From Choristoneura fumiferana (lineage: Eukaryota; Arthropoda; Insecta; Lepidoptera; Tortricidae), in assembly GCF_025370935.1 (NCBI RefSeq), contig NC_133496.1, positions 15,013,566 to 15,077,565 of the forward strand: 64,000 nucleotides of DNA, given 5' to 3'. The position numbers and the translations under genes are program-made. The notes beneath the pieces are model-generated. The model did not search any database. It saw only the letters and a program-made list of their open reading frames with translations, and was not told the DNA's origin. Below, in pieces: positions 1 through 10,331 of the stretch. The stretch's first letter is position 1. Every line of letters starts with the position of its first letter.

Positions 1-539
1 ATAAAGCAACCAGTGGTTCAGATTGAACAAGTACGAGTAGCTAAAGTCTTTCGAAGCTGTAGCCGAGTGGCACTATTTATTAGCGATAATGCTGGGGGAG
101 CCGATCGTATGTTTCAACATCCTGCCGGACGTGAACAGCGGTGCCGCGTCCGTTCATATTCTTTCCGACCCGATGGAAGCCGTTTGGTGGAAATCATCCT
201 CTTCACCGCCAGAGTCATCCTGTAGAATGCCACATAGAATGCCTCACACGCCACAGTCCAACATGACTAAAATTCAACTCGAAATTAATCCTTTGCAATG
301 GCATTAAAATTCAAGTCGATTTGTCGCTGGTTTTTCTGTGGCGCACAGAGCATGTCACTTCGTTTATTTTGTAGCGGTGAAGAGGTTAAGAGGACGGCAG
401 ATGAAAGCACTGTATTTAGCTACGTTACTCCCCCAGTATTAATGCCGCTGTTACCGCCACACCAGCGCCTGTGCACCCGCGCAGAAACCTGTCCAGCACT
501 GGCCTGTGGGCTTATCGGCCTATCTAGAGTTTGAGCACT
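1..539. other. Single-copy left flank, no gene recognised
   Basis: This stretch is somewhat richer in G and C than what follows, especially around 90-230 and 440-530. Short open frames exist on both strands, but none has a motif I recognise or a plausible start. It ends where the duplicated locus begins. It could be a diverged transposon fragment or non-coding DNA. Confidence 0.4.
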
Positions 540-557
540 ATTTTGACGGGTGTGTAA

Positions 558-778
558 TCCATACTAATATTATAAATGCGAAAGTGTGTGCGTTTGTATG
601 TTTGTCCGTCTTTCACGTCGAAATCGAGTGACGGATCTACGTGATTTTTGGCATGGAGATAGTTTATGGGCCAGAGAGTGATATAGACTACTTTTTAGAC
701 TGGAAAAATGCACAGTTCCCGTGGGAACAGTGCGCGATAACCGAACCCCACGCGGGAGAAGCCGTGGGCAAAAGCTAT
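558..778 (+). mobile_element. Helitron-like non-autonomous element
   Basis: It starts with TC just after an A and the words ATACTAATATTATAAATGCG. It ends with a short GC-rich stem (about 750-768) followed by GGCAAAAGCTAT. The family's usual end is a hairpin plus CTAG next to T, so this copy has a mutated terminus. No protein is encoded. Related copies are at 9800-10027 and 27351-27563, with a truncated one near 35156-35272. Confidence 0.6.
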
Positions 779-820
779 GATAGCTATAACATAATTTGAT
801 ATGATGCTACTTTTGATATA

Positions 821-1080
821 ATTAGTTTTATTATAGAACTCTAGGAGCCGTGGTGGCCTAGACCTATGGCCTCTCAAGATAGTGGGTTCAAATCCGGTGT
901 CGCATCTGCGGTGCGATATCACATTTGGAATTGACCACGACCTTTACGATGAAGAAAAACATCGTCATCGTGTGAAGTTCTCAATCCGCACTGGGTCTGC
1001 GCAGGACCTACGGCCCTTTCATTCTGAGAGGAGGCCTGTGCCCAGCAATGGGACATATATAGGCTGGGATGATGATGATG
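821..1080 (+). mobile_element. tRNA-headed SINE with GATG tail (diverged copy)
   Basis: It has a tRNA-like head with a B-box-like GGTTCAAATCC near 887, a conserved body, and the tail GCCTGTGCCCAGC followed by GATGATGATG. TTGATATA occurs on both sides (813-820 and 1081-1088) and may be the target-site duplication. If so, the element includes about 25 bases upstream of the tRNA-like part. Open frames across it on both strands are repeat sequence, not genes. Confidence 0.7.
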
Positions 1081-1199
1081 TTGATATATTAAATTTATAT
1101 TAACACTATTGTGACTGTCATCGTTTACTGATTCTGAGACGCCAGATGATGATGATGATGATTTTATGACAAAATTCATCAGCGCTGCTTGTGTTTAAC

Positions 1200-1330
1200 G
1201 ACTCAGCATAATGCTGAGTCAGTGACCATTTCGCTTTAGCGGGGACACACAAAATTGTGTTATCAAGCTGAAATTACACTTTGGTTTTAGCCGCATGCTG
1301 CATGCGGCGACCGAAAAAGCATAATATAAA
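1200..1330. repeat. Interspersed repeat fragment starting with a palindrome
   Basis: A 21-base palindrome centred on GCATAATGC opens this segment. The same start recurs in the copy-B-only insertion at 12238, and related words (CAGCATAATG) occur near 61217 and, reverse-complemented, near 20247. I could not assign it to a class. Confidence 0.4.
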
Positions 1331-1346
1331 GCAATAGCGGGTAGAT

Positions 1347-1538
1347 CATCATCATCATTCAGCCCGAAGACCACTGCTGAACAAGGGTAGAACGCCAACA
1401 ATGAACGACAACTCGCCACTTGCATCCACCGGTTTCCCGCTACTCTCACGATGTCGTCAGTCCACCTGGTGGGAGGCCTGCCAACGCTTCGTCTTCCGGT
1501 TCGTGGTCGCCACTCGAGGACTTTTCTCCCCCAACGGT
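1347..1538 (-). mobile_element. 5'-truncated RTE-type LINE 3' end, present only in copy A
   Basis: The minus strand encodes the C-terminal tail typical of RTE-type reverse transcriptases (residues GLTTS, then VAGNRWMQVA, then a QQW-like ending) and finishes in GATGATGATG. It is flanked by an exact 12-base duplication, TAGCGGGTAGAT, at 1335-1346 and 1539-1550. Copy B has one TAGCGGGTAGAT at 10589-10600 and no insert, so that site is an empty allele. This is a dead fragment produced by target-primed reverse transcription. Confidence 0.88.
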
Positions 1539-1732
1539 TAGCGGGTAGATATGATTGTCCAATTCAATATTTCTGGATTGGACAGATCGAGGGCGTTGCC
1601 CAATTTACTATTTTAAAAAATACATGCTTTCGTTGTTAGTCAGTAAGTGTTACTAATTTAGATATAAGTCAACGGCTACTAACATATTATGGATCTGTAC
1701 GGTCTGAAATAAAGAAATTTTATTATTAAGTA

Positions 1733-1850
1733 TACAATACAATACAAAGACTCTTTATTGTACACCAGACATAGTAAGCGATACAGAATAAAATTATTAA
1801 ATTCAAGGTAGCAAATAGGCGGCCTTATCGCTTAAGGAAGGACTAGTTTA
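1733..1850 (-). mobile_element. Retroelement 3' end with (ATTGT)n tail
   Basis: Read on the minus strand it ends with a CAATAAA-type signal and then ATTGTATTGTATTG. Related tails are at 10783-10955, 48150-48296, 52668-52775, 59056-59195 and 61735-61800. It is a 5'-truncated non-LTR element or SINE with no coding content here. Confidence 0.6.
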
Positions 1851-2650
1851 CAACAGGTGGTGCATCAAAAGTAGATCAGAAAATTTAAACGTAACAGCAA
1901 TACATCTACGAATACATACATAATTAAGTGTGAGTGTGAAGAACACTGTAGTCGGCCGCATTCGGCGATCGACAGCTGCCACCGTCTTAATATGGCCGCC
2001 ACAGTAGATGGACAGACTAATACGGCGGCGGTCGTTCGGCGACCGCATTAGGCGAACAAACAAAGTGTAAATTCGCTTTATGCTACTTTTTTCATGTGTG
2101 TTTTCATTTTTAACCGAATTCAAAAAAGGAGGAGGTTATCAATTCGTTTAGTTTTTTTTTGTTTGTTACCTCAGACACCGTCATTATGAACCGATTTGAA
2201 AAATTTTTGGGTTCGTCTAGGAATGAATTAGTTCAATGAGTCAGGATCTGATTATAGGATCTTAAGGAAATAGAGGGAACTCTTCAAATGTTGTAGGGAT
2301 ACCGAAGTATAGTAAATTTGATATATTTAGTAGTAACTCTTGCATTTGCTCTTGAAAATCATCATTTGGTGAAGTGAAATTGATGATGAAGACCACAGTT
2401 GACCATCGGATTTACTACTCAATTACAAGTATTTCAACGGGGTGGAATTTTAATTACTTTGACACAGTTGCTAAGCAACTTATGCTCCTCGTAATGCATA
2501 TGGCAAAACGGTGAAGCACCAGGACTCCTCAATAATGAACTTCCAGCATCGGAAAAAGCAATCTTTCGTAAAAGGTGACGAGCAGTTGATATTAAACTAT
2601 TGTATCTTAGAATTTTTACTCTAAAAAGCGTGGAAAAAAAAATTAAAACA
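1851..2650. other. Repetitive non-coding DNA
   Basis: From about 2110 the sequence matches a repeat I associate with Lepidoptera (CTTCAAAAAAGGAGGAGG and on). The 1930-2060 part is rich in CG and GGCCGC words. A 91-codon minus-strand frame at 1848-2123 (also in copy B) shows no domain and lies within repeated sequence. No gene is supported. Confidence 0.4.
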
Positions 2651-3006
2651 AAAAATTGAACCGACTACAAAAAACCATGAAAATAATTTTCTACTAGTCA
2701 GCAGGGCTACTACGAAACTCGAAGTTCGTATCGTACCGTCCCTCTCGCTCTCGTATTAAATAGTATAAGTGTCAGAGGGACCGCACGACACGAACTTCGA
2801 GTTTCGAGTTTCGTAGTAGCCCTGCTGAAGTCGGTCGGTGCCTCAGCACGAGCCAGCAGGAGTGATTGAAGCCCAATATAAAGCGCTTAGATGAGGTAGA
2901 TGACTATAAGTAGGTCCACTCCTGCTCGCTCGTGCTGAGGCACCGACCGACTTCAGACTGGTAAAAAATTATTTTCATGGTTTTTTGTAGTCGTTTCAAT
3001 TTTTTG
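2651..3006. mobile_element. Composite foldback element with three inverted repeats
   Basis: Outer arms lie at about 2651-2699 and 2956-3006. Inside are two adjacent hairpins: 2699-2728 paired with 2791-2827, and 2824-2864 paired with 2917-2956. The second inner hairpin (core GGTGCCTCAGCACGA) also occurs inside the related element at 7507-7792. No protein is encoded. It looks like a non-autonomous foldback DNA transposon. Confidence 0.7.
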
Positions 3007-3019
3007 TTTTTTAAATTTT

Positions 3020-3105
3020 TTTTGGTTACTTGTGTGTAATTGTATCAATTTTATTATATTTGTGTGTCTGCCATATTAGTGAATAAATGTCTTCTTTCTT
3101 TCTAT
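3020..3105 (+). mobile_element. Retroelement 3' end with TTTC tail
   Basis: It ends in GAATAAATGTCTTCTTTCTTTC, which matches the ending of the 12226-12420 insertion. This is probably the 3' end of a non-LTR element whose tail is a tetranucleotide repeat. Confidence 0.45.
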
Positions 3106-4574
3106 CTTACCTGATACTGAATCAAGCCAAATAAGTCTTAATAAAAGCTGACCCTTTGTAGAGGTACATTTCTTGAATGCCCCCATTTGTTCCATGGTCT
3201 GCATTTCTACATTTTCAATAACGCCCCAAAGGCCGGCTTAAAAGTGTTTTTCCATTTATTTTTCAAATGGAGCACTATACACTTTTAACTGGAGTTGACC
3301 TTATCGTATACACCAGACTTTTTAAGGGACGAAACCTTTTTGGAAAACTAAATATTTGCCTGAGCCTTAAAAATTGACAAAAAACAAATAATTTAATGAG
3401 AGGTTGTTCTCTGAATTTTTTTGCGGTACACCATAAGTGTTTATTTTAATCATGGTCAGTGCTTTCGCGGAACCCAGCACACTTTGAGTAAGGCTGCCGC
3501 CTTGACTACACTCACATTAACTTTGTCTACCCACTGTTTAGAGTTTCGTGGTTCTACAAGAAACCCTTATAGTTTCGCTATGTCCATCCGTACGCAGCTA
3601 AGTTTACACTCTTTGTGTTTAAAATATGTAATTTTTCATAAGTAACCACGCAAACAAAACAAAATATTTACACGTAAAGAGGATATATAGGTAGCTGGAC
3701 GTCTGGAATAATACATGGGCTACATTTTATTCCAATATTAATAGGACCTTGTAAATTTTTAAAATCATTACCGCTAAGTTTAGAGACATGTAATTTTGCA
3801 CGAGTGTTCGTCATACATACAAAGTAAATGAAGACCACAATGTTTTTTTAGGGAATTTCTATGGTAATTTGGTATTTCAGAATTTAACTACCAGATCTAA
3901 TGGATTACGTGAGCGAAGGCATGGGCAAAAGCTAGTCTGAAATAAGAGACACAATATTATGATGAACCCTTTTCAAGGACAGTGAGTTAAGCTGGCCAAT
4001 AAATTCCCGGTTGTGGACACTGCGACGTTTTACATGGCCAACGTTGCCTGTCATTCAAACTCCTAGATCAAGTGTGACTTGAAGTGTGAACTTCAGAATC
4101 AGCTTGCAGCGCCAGTACTTCCGGACCAGTACAACTTAGAGATCTTAAAAAATTAGCCTCATGTTGTGGATGTTCATAGGCAGCTGTGATTGCTTTCCAT
4201 CAGATGATCCGCCGACTCGTTTACCCCCTATTACATAAAAAAAATGATTTATACCTACTTCATTCTGTTTCTGGATAGTCTAAATAAAAAGGGTGCATTA
4301 TTTTGTTTTGATATTTTATACTCTTGATCTAGTGCGAATATTTTTGGCAAGCTAAGCGCGGATAGCAACTCTTGTCATAAATACTCTACGACCAGTTATG
4401 AAACCCTTTAGAAAAAACAATCACGGCGTACTTGCAATGTTACCGGCTGTACGAATTCAGAGCGCCTGAATTTCAATACGAAACGTGGGGAGCTCTGTAG
4501 CGAATAGAATAAGAAATAGATAAAAAAACAAGAAATATGGAAAAGAATATTTACAATAGTATTCGTGGTTTTGC
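3106..4574. other. No gene; contains a copy-A-only segment
   Basis: Nothing coding is recognised. Positions 3590-4158 (569 bases) are absent from copy B, where CC at 12869-12870 joins straight to TCATG. The breakpoint shares only CC, so this is more likely a deletion in copy B than an insertion in A. A Helitron-like terminus ending in CTAGT is seen near 3908-3934. Confidence 0.5.
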
Positions 4575-4668
4575 AGTTGTGCAAAATTAAGTAATATTTT
4601 TCTAAGGATTTCGTATTTTATACGGAATCTTCCAAGTTTAGGTATATTTTATACCTTAGGCTGCTATA

Positions 4669-4968
4669 TAAAGAATGAAAGACAGAAGAAAGAAAACATT
4701 TATTCTTGACAAACATAAGAACAATGGATAAAAAAAATAAAGAAAAAATAATAAATATAAATATAGTGTTTATGTAGTCCCAATCAACAATCTGCCGGTC
4801 TTGCGAACGGCGCTGTCTTCCTTTGGGACCATCTGGTTATCATTACACTAAAAAAATTACAGAATAAATATAGTGAGTGAGACCGATAAAATTTTCCGTT
4901 AATAAAAATAAAAAAATTCAAATTAAAAATTATAATGTTACCTATGTTGTATTGTATGTATTTCGATA
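4669..4968 (-). mobile_element. Insertion nested in the GGTTCCG-family repeat
   Basis: Compared with 44028-44672, these roughly 300 bases are extra. They contain GAAAGAAAACATTTATTC, which on the minus strand is a non-LTR 3' end with a TTTC tail. The exact ends are uncertain. Confidence 0.45.
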
Positions 4969-5412
4969 TTTACTCTAAACTACTAATAATTCTCAAAAAA
5001 ACTGGCCCGTTATAGTTTTCCTTATAAGTTTGTTATACTCACTACCATCCTAAATTTTTCAAATTTTTCCACCCACAGGTTTAGATTTTAGAGGGGGGGG
5101 ACGCTCGATTTGAATCAAAATTGCTCTTTAAGTTGAATATTTTGCATAAAAATCACTAAACCGAAAAATGGTTTTTAAAAAACCTATCCAACGATACCCC
5201 ACACTAACAAGGTTGGATGAGGAAAAAAAATCAGCCCCACTTTACGTCAATGGGAGGAACTCTAAAAAACTTTTATTTAATTTTTAATTGTATCATTTTG
5301 TCGGCATAGTTTATATATACATTCGTGCAAAATTACAGCTTTCTAGCATTGACAGTCTCTGAGCAAAGTTTCGGACGGACAGACAGACAGATAGATGACG
5401 AAACTATTAAGG

Positions 5413-5611
5413 CAGGGTTTCTTAAACTTTATGCCAGTCATGGACCACTTTTCACACTTTAAACAATTCCGCGGACCCCTGTCAATTTTTTTTCTAAATT
5501 CTAGTAAATAGGTTTACAGACTGACCCTTTACACATTACTCCATCTATGACTGACCTACTGTGGATCCCTAACACACAAGGGGTCCGTGGACCCCTCTTT
5601 AAGAAACCCTG
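5413..5611. mobile_element. hAT-type MITE
   Basis: Terminal inverted repeats CAGGGTTTCTTAAA and TTTAAGAAACCCTG bound a 199-base element. The right flank is CTATAAGG (5612-5619), and the left flank is the same word with one extra T (5404-5412). In copy B both flanks are exactly CTATAAGG. An 8-bp duplication with a CAGGG terminus fits the hAT superfamily. No transposase is encoded. Confidence 0.85.
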
Positions 5612-5737
5612 CTATAAGGGTTCCATTTTTGCCATTTTGGCTACGGAACCTTTTTTTTTGGAAAGTTTTTATCAACTTCCGCACATGATTTTAGAATAAA
5701 TTTTATGTTAAAAAAATATTTTTGAAACAAGCTTCTT

Positions 5738-6175
5738 TGCTGGCTTTGCATTGCATTGTCATTCAAATACATTTCGCCACTAAATTTCGATGCTATTAAA
5801 TAATCTATAGTTTTAAACTTTCGTGATTTTCACTCAAGACAAAATACCACCAACGGGACTTTATCACCTAACACCGTGTGTTTGCATGGCTGAGTGTCTA
5901 CTCGTGACCACGGCCACTGCAATGTTGCCGAAACGTCGAGGTAAATATTACTCGTGTGTGTTAGCGTGATAAGTCCCGTTGGTGGTATTTTGACTATTAA
6001 ATAATCATCGAAGAGTTCCGCTCAGCGGAGACGATCCTGCCCAGACCACCAGAATTTCACTACCAGATTATGTATTTCACGAATACCATTGGTATGCGAA
6101 ATTTACGTTAATCTCACCACTGAAAGTGGCTCAAAATTCGGTACAAGATTTGATCCGTGTACCTAGTCTAGTGCC
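5738..6175 (+). mobile_element. Interspersed repeat (GAAGAGTTCCG family) split by a foldback
   Basis: It shares GAAGAGTTCCG, GCGGAGACGATCCTG and a CATTGTCA-type start with copies at 28380-28536, 36080-36250, 42304-42590 and, reversed, 26905-27170. Positions 5806-5993 interrupt it. Confidence 0.55.
5806..5993. mobile_element. Foldback element with 13-bp flanking repeats
   Basis: The arms contain AAAATACCACCAACGGGACT and its complement near 5960-5992. It is flanked by CTATTAAATAATC at 5793-5805 and 5994-6006. The host repeat resumes after the second flank. The same insertion is at 14524-14713 in copy B, so it predates the split of the two copies. Confidence 0.65.
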
Positions 6176-6258
6176 ATCCACAAAAGACGCGGCGTGATTT
6201 TGTAATAAAAAACACGGCAGGCGGCAACGTGAATAACTCTACTTAAAATTTTGTCTAC

Positions 6259-6323
6259 TTTCAAAATAATGAGTAAAGCTTTCAAAATAATGAGTAAAAC
6301 TTGTCAAAATAATGCGTCTAACA
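6259..6323. repeat. Minisatellite, about 3 units of about 21 bp
   Basis: The unit contains TCAAAATAATGAGTAAA. Copy B at 14979-15063 has about four units, so the number differs between the two copies. Confidence 0.75.
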
Positions 6324-6566
6324 TTTTCTGATAGGTAAATCTAACTGACGGACTAAAATTGTTTAGGAAACAGCCTATTGCTGGTCAGTATTTTATTGAA
6401 TTCATTCCGATCCAGTAAAGGAGTCTTTTCCCAACGAGATAGGTAACGCGATCCCTCTGCGGGATTGAGCGGAACGCTCCGTGCCTCTTATAATTGCTTG
6501 CGGCTCCAAGGTCTCTTAGCCAGAGTAGTAGTGGAGACAGATAATTCGCTCATCTTTTGTTTTATT

Positions 6567-6845
6567 AGACATTTGCTACTATATCACGCTAACACACACG
6601 AGTAATATTTACCTCGACGTTTCGGCAACATTACAGTGGCCGTGGTCCTTTGAACTGCCCGCACTTGATCACTAATAGTACCGGCACTCGTATCACGAAC
6701 TACCCGCACTTGGTCATTTTTATTGGTCACCCCATCACACCGACACACAACACTAACAACGTCCGATAGTCCCTGAGAATATAGCGTGATAAGTCCTGTG
6801 CGTGGTATTTTGACTATGAGTGAAAATCACGAAAGTTTAAGACAT
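6567..6845. mobile_element. Foldback-related repeat
   Basis: The left part repeats in reverse the words of 5920-5975 (CTCGACGTTTCGGCAACATT). The right end mirrors 5811-5870, with GAGTGAAAATCACGAAAGTTT. It is a relative of the 5806-5993 foldback. Confidence 0.5.
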
Positions 6846-7069
6846 TACATTTGACACTAGTGATACAGACCCAGTGTCTAGTGCGAACGCAGTCGAAAAG
6901 TAACATGATGTTATTTGTATTTGATGCAAATGTGTGTTTTTGTAATTTTTCTGCACATACTTTTAAATATAATAAAAAATATTCTTATTCTTTTATTACG
7001 GTTCCGTATCTCAAAAGAAAAAACGAAAGTCATAGAATCACTTTGATTTCCACCTGTCAATACCCTTTT

Positions 7070-7380
7070 TTAGGGTTCCGTACCCAAAAGGTGCCAACGG
7101 AACCCATTTACTGAGACTCCGCTGTCTGTCTGTCCGTCCGTCTGTCACAGGGCTCTATCTCTTGGGCCGTAATAGCTAGGCACTTGAAATTTTCACAGAT
7201 TATGTATAACTGTGGCCGCTATAACAAAAAATACTAAAAACAGAATAAAATAAATATTTAAGGGGGGCTCCCATACAACAAACTTGATTTTTTTCCGTTT
7301 TTTTGCTAATGTCTAATGTTGTATAGATTACGGTACGGAACCCTTCGTGCGCGAGTCCGACTCGCACTTGCCGGTTTTTT
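7070..7380 (+). mobile_element. GGTTCCGTA-type repeat ending in a hairpin
   Basis: It starts TTAGGGTTCCGTACCC and ends with the hairpin GCGAGTCCGACTCGC followed by ACTTGCCGG and a T run. The same terminus occurs at 21965-22022, and a diverged reverse copy is near 37905-37950. The terminal hairpin recalls Helitron ends, but the final CTRR was not seen, so the class is left open. Confidence 0.55.
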
Positions 7381-7506
7381 CAGAATTGCATGGATACATT
7401 CACGCAAACTTTAATCATTACATTATTAATTTATGTAATTTTGATTGTGTGTGTTTGCAGTAACAAATAAACGTTTTATCTATATAGATAGATCTATCTA
7501 AACCGT

Positions 7507-7792
7507 TAAAGTAAAACCAACTCCAAAAAAATATCAAAAAATGGAACCGAATACAAACCCTTGGAAATATTTTTCTAGGTACCTTTACTAGCTCGAAGTC
7601 GGTGCCTCAGCACGAGCCAGCAGGCATGGAACAATATTCGTCTACCTCACCTACATACTATGGGTTTCATTCAATCCATCCTGCTGGGTCGTGCTGAGTC
7701 ACCGACTTCGAGCTAGTAGGAACCTAGAAAAATGTTTTCAGGGGTTTTGTAGTCGGTTCCATTTTTTTTTTTTGGAGTCGGTTTTACTTTTT
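7507..7792. mobile_element. Composite foldback element, second copy, only in copy A
   Basis: Outer arms (about 7507-7580 and 7730-7792) pair imperfectly. An inner hairpin at 7589-7624 and 7681-7719 has the core GGTGCCTCAGCACGA, the same inner hairpin as in 2824-2956. It lies within the segment of copy A that has no counterpart in copy B. Confidence 0.65.
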
Positions 7793-9255
7793 TGTTAAAA
7801 GTTTTCTTTATTTCTCACTTTTTAGTGATTCGTAGCCAAAGTACATCTCACAACGATTCCAATAAGCTCAAACACGGCTTAGTTACGTTGCTTTATAACA
7901 GAGTTCCGTTGCCTACCTTCCGGCTTCAGCATCAGATCAGTCCGAAAGAATCATAACTTAAAGCTCCTTCTTAGTCGCTTATCTGGGTATATTAATCATG
8001 ATCGTTTATAGACGAGCGAGCATTACTTAGCTTTGACGTGTTCCATGGGTCATCCACGGTCTTCTTCATCAGGTTCAGTTTACCAAATGTTACTTTCTGA
8101 ATGTAAATGCTTATCTTAATGCTAAAAATGTCAAAATCGCCATAGGTGTGCCTATAAAATTTGAGGTTTGCCCTCGATTTCCCTAGGATTCCATCATCAG
8201 ATCTTGACTTGGTGACAGTGGGACCACCTCAAAAAAATACCCTTTCGATTAAAAAAATAATTTTGAAAATCGGTCCACAATTGACTGAGTAATCAGTGAA
8301 CATACATAAAATACATGTCCAGCAACAATTTTCCTTACGAAACGGTTTGTGGTTGAAATTTTATATTGAGTGTTACTCACAAAACCGGTCTTCAAAATGT
8401 TACTCATTTTGATCTGAAAACGATATTTAATTTATTACTAGCGATATAAGAACAATTATATACTTAATTTTACTTTTATTTAAAGAAACCAATAAGATAG
8501 CTTTATCTTTTCGTTTTACAGTAAAAGTACAACTAAACATGTAAAAAACCCTGACATAACGAAAATAAAACTCACATTTTGAATAAATTTTACTTACCTC
8601 ATTTAATTTTAATGACCAAAAATGAATTCACAACCTTTTTTCCACCCAAATCACGGTATCACAGTAATTTTGTATTATAAATTAATACGTTATAGGTTTG
8701 ATTTTTGTCACAATGTCGCGATGAAATTTCAAAACGTCAGAGCATCAGAGCCATAAAAGTTGCGGACGTTAGGTGGCGCTGATCGACTTAAATGAGATCG
8801 ATCCTATCACTGTCATGGTACTGAAACGATTAACTGCAATGCTGTTAAACAGGGTCTCAGGTTGTGTCTAAATATAGTTTAATTTTAAATGTAACAAAAT
8901 TTGCGCTATCTGTGTGCCTGCTCTATTCTGTGGCAACAAGGACCCATTTAAATCTATTAGTATTAATGCAGGTTTTGTCTCGTATTGCTGCTTCGCTTTA
9001 TTTGCAATTTAAGGTCAAAATCTTCACGAAATAAATGGAATTACAATAAAAAAAATAGAATGCCCACGCTTGGAAAGTGCCTTGTTCCGTGACTGTTTAA
9101 ATCTATAAAAAGTCCAGCATTTCCGCAGGTGCCGTAGGTGTAGAAAAGTATTGTTTATATTGTCGAATGAATAAGAAGATAAAGAGTGCGTCTTTAAAAT
9201 TTAGTTTTGCAGAATTTGTAGCGCCATGTCCGTCACGTCCGTCCGCGTCTTAGCT
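7793..9255. other. No gene seen
   Basis: AT-rich non-coding sequence. The part after 8149 matches copy B from 15869, except that 8443-8837 is missing there with only GC shared at the breakpoint. The first hundred bases resemble 38190-38275. Confidence 0.5.
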
Positions 9256-9485
9256 TCATCATCATCTAGTCTTAGGACGTCCACTGTTGGACTTAGGCAT
9301 CCCTAATAGATCTTAGCTACTTCAGTTGGAAGTGGCCTGCGACCAGGTCATCCGTTCAGTTCGTTTGCCGATCCGCGGTTCCCATATGGAAACCTTTCGG
9401 CCCCAACGGCCATCGGTTCTCCGTCTTTTATGGCCTGCCCATTGCCACTTCAATGAGCTAATTCGCTTTAGAATGGCGGCTTAGC
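9256..9485 (-). mobile_element. RTE-type LINE 3' end, degenerate
   Basis: The minus strand carries the remains of the RTE C-terminal tail (KWQWAGH-like, then RTDGRWG, then IGKR) and ends in GATGATGA. Stops interrupt it. The same fragment is at 16592-16797 in copy B. Confidence 0.7.
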
Positions 9486-9641
9486 TTAGAGACATGCGGA
9501 CAAGATAATTCAAGACAATAGCATGACATGAGTGCGTGTGAGCTAACTTTAGGCACAGAATAATTAATAGTATAAGCTTTGGGGGCGGCAGACGAGAGCT
9601 TGCCTTCGGAATCCAAAAGCTTAATGGTTACTTGACCGGAA

Positions 9642-9780
9642 NNNNNNNNNNNNNNNNNNNNNNNNNNNNNNNNNNNNNNNNNNNNNNNNNNNNNNNNNNN
9701 NNNNNNNNNNNNNNNNNNNNNNNNNNNNNNNNNNNNNNNNNNNNNNNNNNNNNNNNNNNNNNNNNNNNNNNNNNNNNNNN
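9642..9780. other. Assembly gap, 139 N
   Basis: A run of N sits exactly between copies A and B. Confidence 1.
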
Positions 9781-9799
9781 CATTTTGACGGGTGTGTAA

Positions 9800-10027
9800 T
9801 CCATACTAATATTATAAATGCGAAAGTGTGTGCTTTTGTGTGTTTGTATGTTTGTCCGTCTTTCACGTCAAAATCGAGCGACGGATCTACGTGATTTTTG
9901 GCATGGAGATAGTTTATGGGCCAGAGAGTGATATAGCCTACTTTTTATCCCGGAAAAATGTACAGTTCCGTGGGAACGGTGCGCGATAACCGAATCCCAC
10001 GCGGGAGAAGCCGTGGGCAAAAGCTAT
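9800..10027 (+). mobile_element. Helitron-like non-autonomous element (copy B)
   Basis: Counterpart of 558-778, with the same TC start and the same mutated CTAT end. Confidence 0.6.
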
Positions 10028-10070
10028 GATAGATATAACATAATTTGATATGATGCTACTTTTGATATAT

Positions 10071-10331
10071 AATTAGTTTTATTATAGAACTCTAGGAGCC
10101 GTGGTGGCCTACACCTACGGCCTCTCAAGATCGTGGGTTCAAATCCGGTGTCGCATCTGCGGTGCGATATCACATTTGGAATTGACCACGACCTTTACGA
10201 TGAAGAAAAACATCGTCATCGTGTGAAGTTCTCAATCCGCACTGGGTCTGCGCAGGACCTACGGCCCTTTCATTCTGAGAGGAGGCCTGTGCCCAGCAAT
10301 GGGACATATATAGGCTGGGATGATGATGATG
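10071..10331 (+). mobile_element. tRNA-headed SINE with GATG tail (copy B)
   Basis: Counterpart of 821-1080. Here the candidate target-site duplication is TTGATATAT at 10062-10070 and 10332-10340. Confidence 0.7.

Larger units (their letters stand above)
4575..5658 (-). mobile_element. Interspersed repeat of the GGTTCCG family, twice interrupted
   Basis: Read on the minus strand it corresponds to the uninterrupted copy at 44028-44672. It starts at the GGCTACGGAACC words near 5640 and runs down to the TAAGTAATATTTTTC words near 4590. Two insertions break it: about 4669-4968 (a TTTC-tailed fragment) and 5413-5611 (hAT MITE). No coding potential is seen. Confidence 0.65.
540..9637. repeat. Copy A of a locus present twice (pair with 9782-16948)
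   Basis: The sequence from 540 matches that from 9782 base for base apart from scattered substitutions and indels, and the match ends at 9637 and 16948. Copy A runs directly into the N gap. Large differences from copy B are an RTE insertion at 1347-1538, extra segments 3590-4158 and 8443-8837, and a non-homologous replacement at 6799-8148. The arrangement suggests an allelic haplotype rather than a true tandem duplication. Confidence 0.93.

Noticed and set aside
1..535. Gene in the GC-richer left flank
   Set aside because: Competing frames on both strands, no motif and no splice signals I could trust.
1848..2123. 91-codon frame conserved in copies A and B
   Set aside because: Conservation only reflects the duplicated locus. 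There are frame-neutral differences and no domain.
7330..7380. Rho-independent terminator (hairpin plus T run)
   Set aside because: The hairpin followed by T is the conserved end of a dispersed eukaryotic repeat. The bacterial terminator logic does not apply.
7340..7380. Certain Helitron 3' end
   Set aside because: The hairpin fits, but the expected CTRR followed by T is not present, so the class was left open.
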